DNA of 64,000 bases from Microbacterium sp. T32. Lineage in GTDB: Bacteria > Actinomycetota > Actinomycetes > Actinomycetales > Microbacteriaceae. Under the pieces are notes generated by a model. It saw only the letters and a program-made list of their open reading frames with translations, was not told where the DNA came from and ran no database searches. The stretch lies in the NCBI RefSeq assembly GCF_001619615.1, contig NZ_LQQP01000002.1:1-64000 (forward strand), given 5' to 3'. Shown here piece after piece: positions 51,291-59,121 of the stretch; the stretch's first letter is position 1; each line of letters begins with the position of its first letter. The position numbers and the translations under genes were made by a program.

Positions 51291-51317
51291 CTCCCCGGCG
51301 GTGCCCCCGGCCTGAGC

Positions 51318-51590
51318 GGCTGGGTCTCGCCCGCGCCACGACCTACCGCCTGCTGAACCTCCTCGGGGAGGACGAGTACCTCGTCCGCACCCCCGATCTC
51401 TCCGGCTTCGCGCTGGGCGCCCGAGATCGTGCCGACGACCGGATGCCTCGCCCTCCCGATCCGCGACGACCGGGGTGTCACGGTCGGCGCGCTCGGGTTC
51501 TCCGGAGCGCGTCACCGCGTCGAGGACCCGACGGAGGTCATCGGGGCGCTGGAGCCGACCGCGCGCGCCCTCGCCCCGCTCGTGGTGTGA
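51318..51590 (+). pseudogene. IclR-type regulator remnant
   Basis: One frame reads L-G-L-A-R-A-T-T-Y-R-L-L-N-L-L-G-E-D-E-Y, an IclR-type recognition helix and wing, up to about 51420. Another frame then reads G-C-L-A-L-P-I-R-D-D-R-G-V-T-V-G-A-L-G-F and runs to a TGA at 51588-51590, matching the C-terminal end of an IclR effector domain. The middle, about 150 residues, and the very N-terminus are missing. So this is a gene broken by an internal deletion plus frameshift, next to a catabolic gene set it may once have controlled. Confidence 0.7.
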
Positions 51591-51596
51591 GCGGCC

Positions 51597-52580
51597 TCAC
51601 GTGGGGAGGATCGTGACGACGCCCGTCTGGCCCGCCGGTGCCACGACCCGCGAGACGCAGCAGCACATCTTCGTCCGCGCGTCGCGCTGCCGCTCGCTGT
51701 AGAACACGTCGCGGTGGTCGATGTCGCCGTCGAGTCCGGCCACGCGCACCTCGCACAGTCCGCACTCGCCCTTGCGGCAGTCGTACATCAGGTCCGCGCC
51801 CGCCGCCTCGAGCGCCTCCAGCATCGACTGGTTCGGCGGCACCACGGTCTCCAGCCCCAGCGAGGGGATGCGGACGGTGAACGGCTGCGGATCGTGCCAG
51901 CCGCTGTTGCCGAACGTCTCGGTGCGCAGGTCGGCGGGCGGCAGCCCGGCTTCGATCCAGGCCCGGCGCACGGCATCCATCAGCCGGATGGGACCGCACA
52001 CGTACATCTCGGTGCCCGGGTCGACGGACGCGACCAGGCGCGACACCGAAACCGACGTGCCCTCGTCGCGGACGTGCACGGCGAGGCGGTCGCCGTGCCG
52101 CTCGCCGAGGTCGTCGAGGTAGGCCATGAGCGGGCGGCTGCGGCCGAGGTACAGCAGGCGGTAGTCGGCGCGGGCGGTGCGCAGGCGTTCGGCCATGCCG
52201 CGCAGGGCCGTGATGCCGATGCCGCCCGCGACCAGCACGTAACGACGCGCGCCGAGGCGCAGGGGGAAGTCGTTGAGCGGTTGCGTCACCTCGATCCGGT
52301 CGCCGGGGCGCAGCGCGTTCATCACGGCGGCGCCGCCGCGGCTCACGGGGGAGGTGTAGACGCTGAGCGCCACGCGGGCGCCGTCGGGGGTGGCATCCAC
52401 GATCGAATACGAGCGCCGCTCGATCTTCCCGGCGATCGGTACGCGCACGTCGAGGTGCGCGCCGGGCTCGACCCGGACGGGGGAGTCGACGTCGATCTCG
52501 ATGCGCCGGATCTCGGGGGTGAGGTCGCGCGCGGCGGCGACCGTGCCGCCCTGCCACACCTCGCGGTGCGCGACGGCCAT
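51597..52580 (-). CDS. Rieske oxygenase reductase (VanB-type, FAD/NAD + 2Fe-2S)
   Basis: A 327-aa electron-transfer protein. An FAD-binding domain (R-R-S-Y-S-I-V, about 70-76), an NAD domain (V-A-G-G-I-G-I-T-A near 130), and a C-terminal plant-type ferredoxin domain with C-R-K-G-E-C-G-L-C and a later C-C-C. It passes electrons from NAD(P)H to the oxygenase. ATG 52580 overlaps the oxygenase stop by one base, so both are made together. No promoter of its own. Confidence 0.93.
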   Translation of the reverse strand: MAVAHREVWQGGTVAAARDLTPEIRRIEIDVDSPVRVEPGAHLDVRVPIAGKIERRSYSIVDATPDGARVALSVYTSPVSRGGAAVMNALRPGDRIEVTQPLNDFPLRLGARRYVLVAGGIGITALRGMAERLRTARADYRLLYLGRSRPLMAYLDDLGERHGDRLAVHVRDEGTSVSVSRLVASVDPGTEMYVCGPIRLMDAVRRAWIEAGLPPADLRTETFGNSGWHDPQPFTVRIPSLGLETVVPPNQSMLEALEAAGADLMYDCRKGECGLCEVRVAGLDGDIDHRDVFYSERQRDARTKMCCCVSRVVAPAGQTGVVTILPT

Positions 52581-53671
52581 CAGCCCACCGCCGCGGGGGT
52601 GCGATCGCGGCCCTCGGCGGCGAGCATGCGCTCCAGCAGCCGGCGCACCCACATCCCACCGGCGTCGATGTTCAGGCTGTAGAACTCGTAGTCGGGGTTG
52701 GCGTCGATCGCCTTCTGCTGGGCGGTCAGCATCGCCTCGTCCTCGCCGAAGACGCCGTGGACGCCCTCCCGCAGCTGCGTGGTGATGAGCTGGCTGTCGA
52801 GGCGGTAATTGCGCTGGAACGACCAGAAGTAGTGGCTCGTGCGGTCGGTCTCGGGCGTGATGGTGTTCATGACGTAGCCGTTCACGCCCTGCGAGCGGTC
52901 GCCCTCCGGTGCACCCGTGCCGGCGGCGGCGACGCCCACGTCGATGCAGATCGTCGATGGTGCTTCGTAGTGGATGATCTGCCAGCGGTCCACGCGACCG
53001 GTGAAGCCGGGGAACTTGTCGCGCATGTTCTTGAGCCAGAACGGCGGCGCCTCGATGTCGCGCATCCATCGCTCCACCGTGACGGTGGTGTCGGTGTGGG
53101 TCGTGACGAACTCGGACTCGCTGAGCTCCTTCTGGCCGATGCTGCTGGAGTGGACGAACTCCTCGTGCGTCAGGTCCATGAGGTTGTCGAGGATGAGCTG
53201 GTAGTTGCACGGGGCGTGGATCGTCAGCCCGTCGCCCGTCCACTCGGGGTGCGTCATCTGGTGCATGTCGGGGATGAGGTCGGGATCGGCCAGCGCCGCG
53301 TCGCCGACCCACACCCACACGTACCGGTAGCGGTCGACGACGGGGAACGAGGGCACCAGCGCGCTGGGGTTGATCGTCTCCTGCGCGGGCATGGAGGTGC
53401 AGCGACCGCGGGGGTCGTAGGTGATGCCGTGGTACGGGCACCGGATGTCGCCGGGCCCCACGAGCGTCCCCTGCGACAGCGGAGCGAGGCGGTGCCAGCA
53501 CGCGTCGGCGAGGGCCACGGCGGTGCCGTCCTCGGTGCGGTAGAGCGCCAGCGGTCGCCCGGCGACGGTGCGGGCGAGCGGGCGCTTGCGCGTGACCTCG
53601 TGGTCCCACGCGGCCACGTACCAGGCGTTCCGGGGGTAGTCGAGCAGCTTCGCCGCCATCGTCTCGGTCAC
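52580..53671 (-). CDS. Rieske non-haem iron oxygenase (VanA/phthalate-type)
   Basis: A 363-aa oxygenase. Rieske cluster: C58-W-H60 and C78-P-Y-H81. Mononuclear iron: D-N-L-M-D-L-T-H169-E-E-F-V-H174. The length and single-component style fit the aromatic O-demethylase / ring-hydroxylase group (VanA, dicamba demethylase). The substrate is probably an aromatic acid or ether. The start could also be the ATG four codons later. Divergent from a PadR repressor with a palindrome in between. Confidence 0.93.
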   Translation of the reverse strand: MTETMAAKLLDYPRNAWYVAAWDHEVTRKRPLARTVAGRPLALYRTEDGTAVALADACWHRLAPLSQGTLVGPGDIRCPYHGITYDPRGRCTSMPAQETINPSALVPSFPVVDRYRYVWVWVGDAALADPDLIPDMHQMTHPEWTGDGLTIHAPCNYQLILDNLMDLTHEEFVHSSSIGQKELSESEFVTTHTDTTVTVERWMRDIEAPPFWLKNMRDKFPGFTGRVDRWQIIHYEAPSTICIDVGVAAAGTGAPEGDRSQGVNGYVMNTITPETDRTSHYFWSFQRNYRLDSQLITTQLREGVHGVFGEDEAMLTAQQKAIDANPDYEFYSLNIDAGGMWVRRLLERMLAAEGRDRTPAAVG

Positions 53672-53694
53672 GGGACCTCCTCGTCCTCAATAAC

Positions 53695-53708
53695 TATCTC
53701 GATAGATA
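53695..53708. promoter_or_regulatory. Probable PadR operator
   Basis: TATCT-CGAT-AGATA is a perfect inverted repeat in a short AT-rich stretch between the divergent Rieske oxygenase and PadR genes. A second, looser pair GATAT...ATATC lies at about 53706-53723. Confidence 0.6.
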
Positions 53709-53760
53709 TTGCGAGGAAGATATCGTGGGCGGACACCGCGACGCAAGAGGGGAGTCCGCG

Positions 53761-54393
53761 ATGAGCCTGCGCTACGCGCTGCTGGCCCTGCTGACCGCTC
53801 AGCCGATGACCGGATACGACCTCGCGAAGGCCTTCCACGGGTCGGTCGGACACGTCTGGCACGCCCCCGATTCGCAGATCTACCCCGAGCTCAAGCGCAT
53901 GGTCGCCGACGGTCTGCTGCGCGACGCGTCGGTCCCGTGGGGCGCCGCCACGACCAAGACGCAGTACACGATCACCGACGAGGGCGTCGACGATCTCCGC
54001 CGCTGGATGGAGCAGCCGGTCGCGTACGGCGCCGACCGTGACCCCGCGATCCTGCGCGCCGCCTACTTCGAGTGGGCCGACCCGGATGCCGCCCGCGCGC
54101 GGCTGCGCGAACACATCGCCCACTACCGCGTCCGTCGCGGGCTGTGGCAGGCGCAGCTGGAGGCGATCCGCGGCCGCACGCACCCGATCGTCGCCCGCCG
54201 CCTCGAGACCGACACGCGGCACGACCCCGAGGCGATCGTGGCGTTCAAGGTGTTCGCGTACGAGGGGTTCGTGGCGCGGGCCGATCACGAGATCGCGTGG
54301 GCCGAGCGCGGCCTCGCCCTCGTCGATACCCTGCAGAGTCGCTCAGGCGACGCGGGCGCCGACGGCGGCGCCGACGACGGCGCGGAAGGCTAG
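53761..54393 (+). CDS. PadR family regulator
   Basis: A 210-aa regulator. The N-terminal PadR winged helix is L-R-Y-A-L-L-A-L-L, P-M-T-G-Y-D-L-A-K-A-F, then Q-I-Y-P-E-L-K-R-M (about 3-48); the C-terminal helical domain (about 90-190) mediates dimerisation and ligand response. The tail is low-complexity Asp/Gly/Ala. PadR proteins often repress phenolic-acid genes, fitting the divergent Rieske system. Its stop overlaps the convergent ligase stop as CTAG. Confidence 0.9.
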   Translation: MSLRYALLALLTAQPMTGYDLAKAFHGSVGHVWHAPDSQIYPELKRMVADGLLRDASVPWGAATTKTQYTITDEGVDDLRRWMEQPVAYGADRDPAILRAAYFEWADPDAARARLREHIAHYRVRRGLWQAQLEAIRGRTHPIVARRLETDTRHDPEAIVAFKVFAYEGFVARADHEIAWAERGLALVDTLQSRSGDAGADGGADDGAEG

Positions 54394-55922
54394 GGCGCCG
54401 ACAGCAGCCGCGCCCGGAGGTCGGCCTTGCGCACCTTCCCCGACGCTGTGCGCGGCAGATCGTCCACGACGGTGACCGTCTTGGGGATCTTGTACCTCGC
54501 GATCTGGCCGGTGAGCTCCGCGCGCACGCTCTCGGTGTCGACCGACACCCCATCGGCCACCGTGACGAGGGCGATCGGCACTTCTCCCCACTTCTCGTCC
54601 GGGATGCCGATCACCGCGACACCCGTGATCCCCGGGATGCCGAGGATCAGGCCCTCCACCTCGGCGGGGTAGATGTTCTCCCCGCCGGAGATGATGAGAT
54701 CCTTCAGCCGGTCCGCGATGTAGAGGTAGCCGTCCTCGTCGAGATAGCCGAGGTCGCCGGAGCGGAACCAGCCGTCCGCCGCGAACGCCGCGGTCGTGGC
54801 ATCCGGGAGCCCGTGGTAGCCGGCGAACACGTTCGGGCCGCGCACCTGGATCTCGCCGACGGCGCGGGCGGGAGCCGGCATCCCGTCCACTCCGACGACC
54901 CGGACGTCGGTGAAGAAGTGCGGCAGACCGACGCTCCCGGCCTTCGCGCGGGTCATCGCGGCGGACAGGCTCGTGGCGCCGGGGGAGGTCTCGGTCATGC
55001 CGTAGCCCTGCGTGAACGACAGCCCGCGCGCCTCGTACGCCTCGCGGATCCGCGGGGGCACCGCCGATCCGCCGCACGTGAGCGTGCGCAGGCTCGACAC
55101 GTCGGTGCGGGACCACTCGGGGTGGTCCGCCATGAGTTGGTAGGTCGTCGGGACGCCCGAGACCACCGTGACGCCGTGGCGCTCGATGAGGTCGAGTGCA
55201 CGTCCGGCCTCGAACCCGTTCTCGAGCACCACGGTCGCGCCCTTCAGGAGAGCGGGGAGCGCCCCCATGCCCAGCGACGCGACGTGGAAGAGGGGCGAGA
55301 TCATGAGCGACACGTCGGAGGAGACGAGGTCGTAGTCGATGATCGTGTTCATCGAGACCCAGGTGAGGTTGCCGTGCGTGAGCACCGCGCCTTTGGCGCG
55401 CCCCGTCGTGCCGGAGGTGTAGACGAGCGCGGCGGGATCGTCGAGGCCCACATCGTCGGGCGGCGGCGCCGTGACCGCGCGGTCCAGCAGTCGGGCCAGG
55501 CCCGGTTCGCCGTCTCTGCCCGAGGCGCCCGTGCCGATGACGTGCGCGACCGGTGCGGTCGACACCGCGGCAGCAACGCGATCCGCGAACGAGGCGTCGT
55601 GGACGAGCACGCGGGCGCCGGAGTCGGCCAGCACGTGCGCGATCTCGGGCGCCGCGAGACGGGTGTTCACCGGAACGAACACCGCGCCGAGGTGGGCCGC
55701 GCCGAACAGCGTGACGAGGAACTCCGGAGAGTTCTCCCCGAGGTACGCGACGCGATCGCCGCGGCCGACGCCGTGGTCGGCGAAGACGGCGGCGGCACGC
55801 TCGACGGCCGTGGCGAGGTCGGCGTAGCTCAGGCGCCGGTCGTCGCCGAAGATCAGCGCGGTCTTGTCGGGGTGCTTGAGGCGGCGGCGGGGGAGCCAGG
55901 CGCCGAGTCCGGGTGTGCTCAT
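54390..55922 (-). CDS. Acyl-CoA synthetase (AMP-dependent)
   Basis: A 510-aa ANL-family ligase. P-loop Y-T-S-G-T-T-G-R-A-K-G near residue 170, Y-G-M-T-E-T-S near 310, G-W-F-R-S-G-D-L-G near 390, and the C-terminal catalytic Lys in A-S-G-K-V-R-K. It activates a carboxylic acid to the CoA thioester. With the MaoC, amidohydrolase and SDR genes upstream on the same strand it forms a degradation set; the acid is not identifiable. Confidence 0.92.
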   Translation of the reverse strand: MSTPGLGAWLPRRRLKHPDKTALIFGDDRRLSYADLATAVERAAAVFADHGVGRGDRVAYLGENSPEFLVTLFGAAHLGAVFVPVNTRLAAPEIAHVLADSGARVLVHDASFADRVAAAVSTAPVAHVIGTGASGRDGEPGLARLLDRAVTAPPPDDVGLDDPAALVYTSGTTGRAKGAVLTHGNLTWVSMNTIIDYDLVSSDVSLMISPLFHVASLGMGALPALLKGATVVLENGFEAGRALDLIERHGVTVVSGVPTTYQLMADHPEWSRTDVSSLRTLTCGGSAVPPRIREAYEARGLSFTQGYGMTETSPGATSLSAAMTRAKAGSVGLPHFFTDVRVVGVDGMPAPARAVGEIQVRGPNVFAGYHGLPDATTAAFAADGWFRSGDLGYLDEDGYLYIADRLKDLIISGGENIYPAEVEGLILGIPGITGVAVIGIPDEKWGEVPIALVTVADGVSVDTESVRAELTGQIARYKIPKTVTVVDDLPRTASGKVRKADLRARLLSAP

Positions 55923-55992
55923 GAGTCTCTTCGTCGAGGAGGGGACGCTGCGGTGCGCCCCGGAGCGGGGGAGGGATGCCGGGAGGCGGGGT

Positions 55993-56026
55993 CGGCGAGG
56001 TGCGGGCGGCGGGTCGCACCTCGCCG
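55993..56026. terminator. 12-bp stem hairpin between ligase and MaoC genes
   Basis: CGGCGAGGTGCG (55993-56004) pairs perfectly with CGCACCTCGCCG (56015-56026) around a 10-nt loop, in the 156-bp gap before the ligase start. It may attenuate or end transcription from the upstream genes. Confidence 0.6.
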
Positions 56027-56078
56027 GGATCGGGCCGGGGCCGACCGAGCGGGCGCGGTCGGACCGGGGAACCGAAGG

Positions 56079-56531
56079 TCAGGCGTAGAAACGGTACAGG
56101 CCGCGCGCGACGACGGCCGGCTTGTCGCCGCCCTCGACCTCGACGGTCTGGTCGACGGCCAGCTGATAGCCGCCGCGCACCTCGGTCACCTCGGCGACCA
56201 CGGCGTTCATCCGGACGCGCGCGCCCACCTTCACCGGCGAGACGAAGCGCACCTTGTCGAGGCCGTAGTTGACCTTCGTCGTGACGCCGGTGACGTCGAG
56301 CAGCTCGGTCCAGAACTTCACCGTGAGCGACAGGCTCAGGTAGCCGTGGGCGATGGCGCCGCCGAAGAGGCCGTCCTTCGCGAGCTCGGGGTCGGTGTGG
56401 ATCCACTGGTGGTCGTCGGTCGCGTCGGCGAACAGGTCGACGCGGTCCTGCGTGATCTCGAGGTACTCGGACCAGCCGAGGTCGGTGCCGGCGAGGTCGG
56501 CGACGTCGGCGTAGGCGACGGTCGTGGTCAT
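56079..56531 (-). CDS. MaoC-family enoyl-CoA hydratase
   Basis: A 150-aa hot-dog-fold protein. The hydratase 2 motif is D-D-H-Q-W-I-H-T-D-P-E, with the catalytic Asp/His near residues 39-45, followed by G-L-F-G-G-A-I-A-H-G. It would add water to an enoyl-CoA with R stereochemistry. A suitable partner is the SDR upstream. No strong Shine-Dalgarno is seen. Confidence 0.9.
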   Translation of the reverse strand: MTTTVAYADVADLAGTDLGWSEYLEITQDRVDLFADATDDHQWIHTDPELAKDGLFGGAIAHGYLSLSLTVKFWTELLDVTGVTTKVNYGLDKVRFVSPVKVGARVRMNAVVAEVTEVRGGYQLAVDQTVEVEGGDKPAVVARGLYRFYA

Positions 56532-56564
56532 GGTGTTCTCCGTTTCGAGGGAGTCGGGCGGGTC

Positions 56565-57443
56565 TTACAGGCCGAGCAGGCGCGCGGCGTTGTCGCGCAG
56601 GATGCCGGGGAGGCGTTCGGGCTTGAGCGGCGTCTGTTCGACGTCGCGCAGCCAGCGGTCGGGGGTGAGGAGGGGGAAGTCGCTGCCGAAGAGCACCCGC
56701 TCGCGCAGGAACGCGTTCGCGGCCCGGACGAGCTGCTCCGGGAAGTACTTCGGGCTCCAGCCGGACAGGTCGATCCAGGTGTTGTGCTTGTGGGTCGCGA
56801 CCGAGATCGCTTCGTCCTGCCACGGTACGGAGGGGTGCGCCATGACGATGTTCAGCGCGGGGAAGTCCGCGGCGACCCCGTCGAGCAGCATCGGGTTCGA
56901 CAGGGCCAGACGGAACCCCCGACCGCCCGGCATCCCGGCTCCGATCCCCGTCTGCCCGGTGTGGAACAGGGCGACGACCCCGGCGGCCTCGATCTCGGCG
57001 TACAGCGGGTAGTACCGTTCGTCGCTCGGGTCGAAGCCCTGCACGGTCGGGTGGAATTTGAAGCCGCGGACGCCGGAGTCCTCGATCAGGCGGCGGGCGC
57101 GGTCCACGGCGTCGGGGCGCCGAGGATCCACCGACCCGAACGGGATGAGCACGTCCGCGTGCCGTGCGGCCCCGGCCGCGATCTCCGCGCTCGAGATCGG
57201 CGGGTGCCCGAGCTGCGTCTCGGCGTCGACGGTGAACACCACCGCGGCCATGCGGCGTTCGCGGTAGTACGCCGCGATGTGGTCGAGGTCGGGTCGGGGT
57301 CCGTCGGTCGAGAAGTAGCGGCTGGCCGCTTCGGTGAGGTCGTCCGGGAGGGACGAGTGGTCGTGGCCGTCGATCTCGACGTGCACGTGCATGTCGATCG
57401 CGGTGAGGGCCGCGACGTCGATGTCGGGCTCGTAGCAGGTCAC
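56565..57443 (-). CDS. Amidohydrolase-2 family protein (decarboxylase/hydrolase)
   Basis: A 292-aa metal-dependent TIM-barrel hydrolase: D-M-H-V-H-V at about 17-22, F-K-F-H-P-T near 128, F-H-T-G near 155, M-A-H-P and F-G-S-D-F-P near 255. This family includes aromatic acid decarboxylases such as those acting on 2-amino-3-carboxymuconate or resorcylates. The GTG start lies 4 nt after the SDR stop. Substrate unknown. Confidence 0.88.
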   Translation of the reverse strand: MTCYEPDIDVAALTAIDMHVHVEIDGHDHSSLPDDLTEAASRYFSTDGPRPDLDHIAAYYRERRMAAVVFTVDAETQLGHPPISSAEIAAGAARHADVLIPFGSVDPRRPDAVDRARRLIEDSGVRGFKFHPTVQGFDPSDERYYPLYAEIEAAGVVALFHTGQTGIGAGMPGGRGFRLALSNPMLLDGVAADFPALNIVMAHPSVPWQDEAISVATHKHNTWIDLSGWSPKYFPEQLVRAANAFLRERVLFGSDFPLLTPDRWLRDVEQTPLKPERLPGILRDNAARLLGL

Positions 57444-57447
57444 GCGG

Positions 57448-58386
57448 TCACCGCACCGGGTCGCGCCGCAGCTCGTCCGGGAGGGGAGGGAACGTCTCTC
57501 CGACGCTCTGCAGCGGGCCGACCACGGCGTCGAACTCGTCCGCGAGCGCCTCGGCGCTCCACCCGCCGTCGCGGTAGGCGGTGGTCGCGGGCTCGGGGTG
57601 GGTCCACAGCTGCAGGCGGTCGCCGCCGATGCCGATGGCCTGTCCGGTCACGGTGCCTGCGGCATCCGAGGCGAGGTAGGCGATGAGGCCGGCGACGTCG
57701 TCGGAGGTGCCGAAGCCGAGATCGTGGCGGAAGAACGCGGGCATGGGCTCTCCCGCGGCGTCGGCCTCGACGGCGGCGGCGAAGTAGGGCACGGTCGCGG
57801 TCATCGCGGTGGCGGCGACGGGGATGACCGCGTTGGCGGTGATCCCGGCCTTGCGGAGCTCGAGGGCCCAGGTGCGCACCATGCCGACGATCCCGGCCTT
57901 GGCGGCGGCGTAGTTGGTCTGGCCGAAGTTGCCCCGCTGACCGGTCGGCGAGCCGATGCAGATGATCCGGCCCGAGACGCCGTTCTCGCGCATCCACGTC
58001 GCCGCCTCGCGCACGCAGGTGAACGTGCCGCGGAGGTGGACGCCGATGACGGTGTCGAAGTCGTCGTCGCTCATCTTCCACAGGACCGTGTCTCGCAGGA
58101 CCCCGGCGTTCGTGACGAGGATGTCGAGCCGGCCGAACGTCTCGACGGCGGTGCGGACGAGCTCCTGCGCCGTCGCGGTGGGGCCGACCGGCGCGACGAC
58201 CGCGACCGCGCGGCCGCCGTCGGCCTCGATCGTGGCGACGGCCTCGGCGGCGGTGGCGGCATCGACGTCGTTGACGACGACGGCCGCACCGTGGCGGGCG
58301 AGTTCGCGGGCGTAGGCGAGGCCGAGGCCGCGGCCCGAACCGGTGACGACGGCGACTTTGCCGTCGAGGAGGGGTGCGCTGGTCAT
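57448..58386 (-). CDS. SDR-family (3R)-hydroxyacyl-CoA dehydrogenase-like
   Basis: A 312-aa short-chain dehydrogenase of the multifunctional-enzyme type: G-S-G-R-G-L-G-L-A (about 16-24), N-D-V-D as NAD-specific acid pair, N-A-G-V, catalytic Ser in I-C-I-G-S-P-T-G and Y-A-A-A-K. It is about 50 residues longer than the basic SDR at its C-terminus. First gene of SDR - amidohydrolase - MaoC (- ligase), divergent from a MarR gene with two operators between. Confidence 0.9.
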   Translation of the reverse strand: MTSAPLLDGKVAVVTGSGRGLGLAYARELARHGAAVVVNDVDAATAAEAVATIEADGGRAVAVVAPVGPTATAQELVRTAVETFGRLDILVTNAGVLRDTVLWKMSDDDFDTVIGVHLRGTFTCVREAATWMRENGVSGRIICIGSPTGQRGNFGQTNYAAAKAGIVGMVRTWALELRKAGITANAVIPVAATAMTATVPYFAAAVEADAAGEPMPAFFRHDLGFGTSDDVAGLIAYLASDAAGTVTGQAIGIGGDRLQLWTHPEPATTAYRDGGWSAEALADEFDAVVGPLQSVGETFPPLPDELRRDPVR

Positions 58387-58416
58387 GGGAGTCCTTCCGT
58401 CGCACTCTTTCTAAGC

Positions 58417-58443
58417 TCAATCGTTGAGAAAGTCAATGATTGA
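58417..58443. promoter_or_regulatory. Pair of MarR-type palindromes
   Basis: TCAATCGTTGA (58417-58427) and TCAATGATTGA (58433-58443) are two 11-bp palindromes with centres 16 bp apart, between the SDR and MarR starts. The second ends 6 bp before the MarR -10 box TATGAT (58450-58455). Confidence 0.75.
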
Positions 58444-58461
58444 GATTGCTATGATTGGGTG

Positions 58462-58908
58462 ATGACGTCGCAGACCCCGACCGACGAGACCGTGCGCCTC
58501 GACGACGACCTGAGCTTCCTCATGGCGCGCGCGAACGCCCTCTCGATCGCCGCGGGGAATGCGGCTCTGGCCCCCTTCGGGCTGAAGGTGCGCTCGTACT
58601 CGGTGCTCGCGCTCGCCGCCGGTGAGGCCCGCCCGTCGCAGCGCGAGGTGTCCGAGCACCTGCGACTGGATCCCAGCCAGGTGGTCGCTCTCGTCGACGA
58701 GCTGCAACGGCGGGGGCTCGTGACCCGCGAGGCCGACCCGCGCGATCGGCGCGCGAACGTCGTGGTCGTCACGGACGACGGCCGTGCTCTCCTCGCCGCG
58801 GCACGCCCGGCGATCCTCGCCGCCGAACGCGCGTTGCACGCGGGGCTCGACGACGACGAGCGCGGTCAGCTGGCGGGGCTGCTCCGGCGCGTCGCCTTCC
58901 CCGGGTGA
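58462..58908 (+). CDS. MarR family regulator
   Basis: A 148-aa repressor. HTH P-S-Q-R-E-V-S-E-H-L-R-L-D-P-S-Q-V-V-A-L-V-D-E-L (about 57-80), wing T-R-E-A-D-P-R-D-R-R-A-N. ATG 58462 has TATGAT exactly 6 nt upstream, so it is leaderless; a GTG one codon earlier is ruled out by the spacing. It probably binds the two palindromes and controls itself and the SDR operon; MarR proteins of this kind often respond to aromatic acids or their CoA esters. Confidence 0.9.
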   Translation: MTSQTPTDETVRLDDDLSFLMARANALSIAAGNAALAPFGLKVRSYSVLALAAGEARPSQREVSEHLRLDPSQVVALVDELQRRGLVTREADPRDRRANVVVVTDDGRALLAAARPAILAAERALHAGLDDDERGQLAGLLRRVAFPG

Positions 58909-58964
58909 CCGGTCGCGGACCCCGTTCGACATGCGCTCCGGCGGACGTCGGGTAGACTGACGAC

Positions 58965-59055
58965 AGCTCTCCGCGCGGCGGTATCCAGGCCAACTCCCCC
59001 AGGACGGAAACGTAGCAAGGGTAACCAGGCTCTGCCGGGTGCGCGGAGAGTCTTT
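58965..59055 (+). ncRNA. ffs: Signal recognition particle RNA (small, 4.5S type)
   Basis: The apical domain shows the conserved CAGGACGGAAACGTAGCA with the GGAA tetraloop and the Ffh-binding internal loops (about 58998-59017). The outer stem CTCTCCGCGC (58967-58976) pairs with GCGCGGAGAG (59041-59050), followed by TCTTTT as terminator. TAGACT at 58953-58958 places the start near 58965. It forms the SRP with Ffh for membrane-protein targeting. Confidence 0.95.
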
Positions 59056-59121
59056 TCATGCCCGGACGCATCGCGCAGGGCGACTCCGGATGCCACGCCC
59101 CGGCGCCCCGCTCCGCCCGAC

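Noticed and set aside
54072..57686. A 1,204-codon open frame on the plus strand
   Set aside because: It is antisense to the acyl-CoA ligase, MaoC and amidohydrolase genes, all of which have complete family motifs. Its Gly/Arg/Val-rich, motif-free sequence is typical of GC-bias shadow frames.
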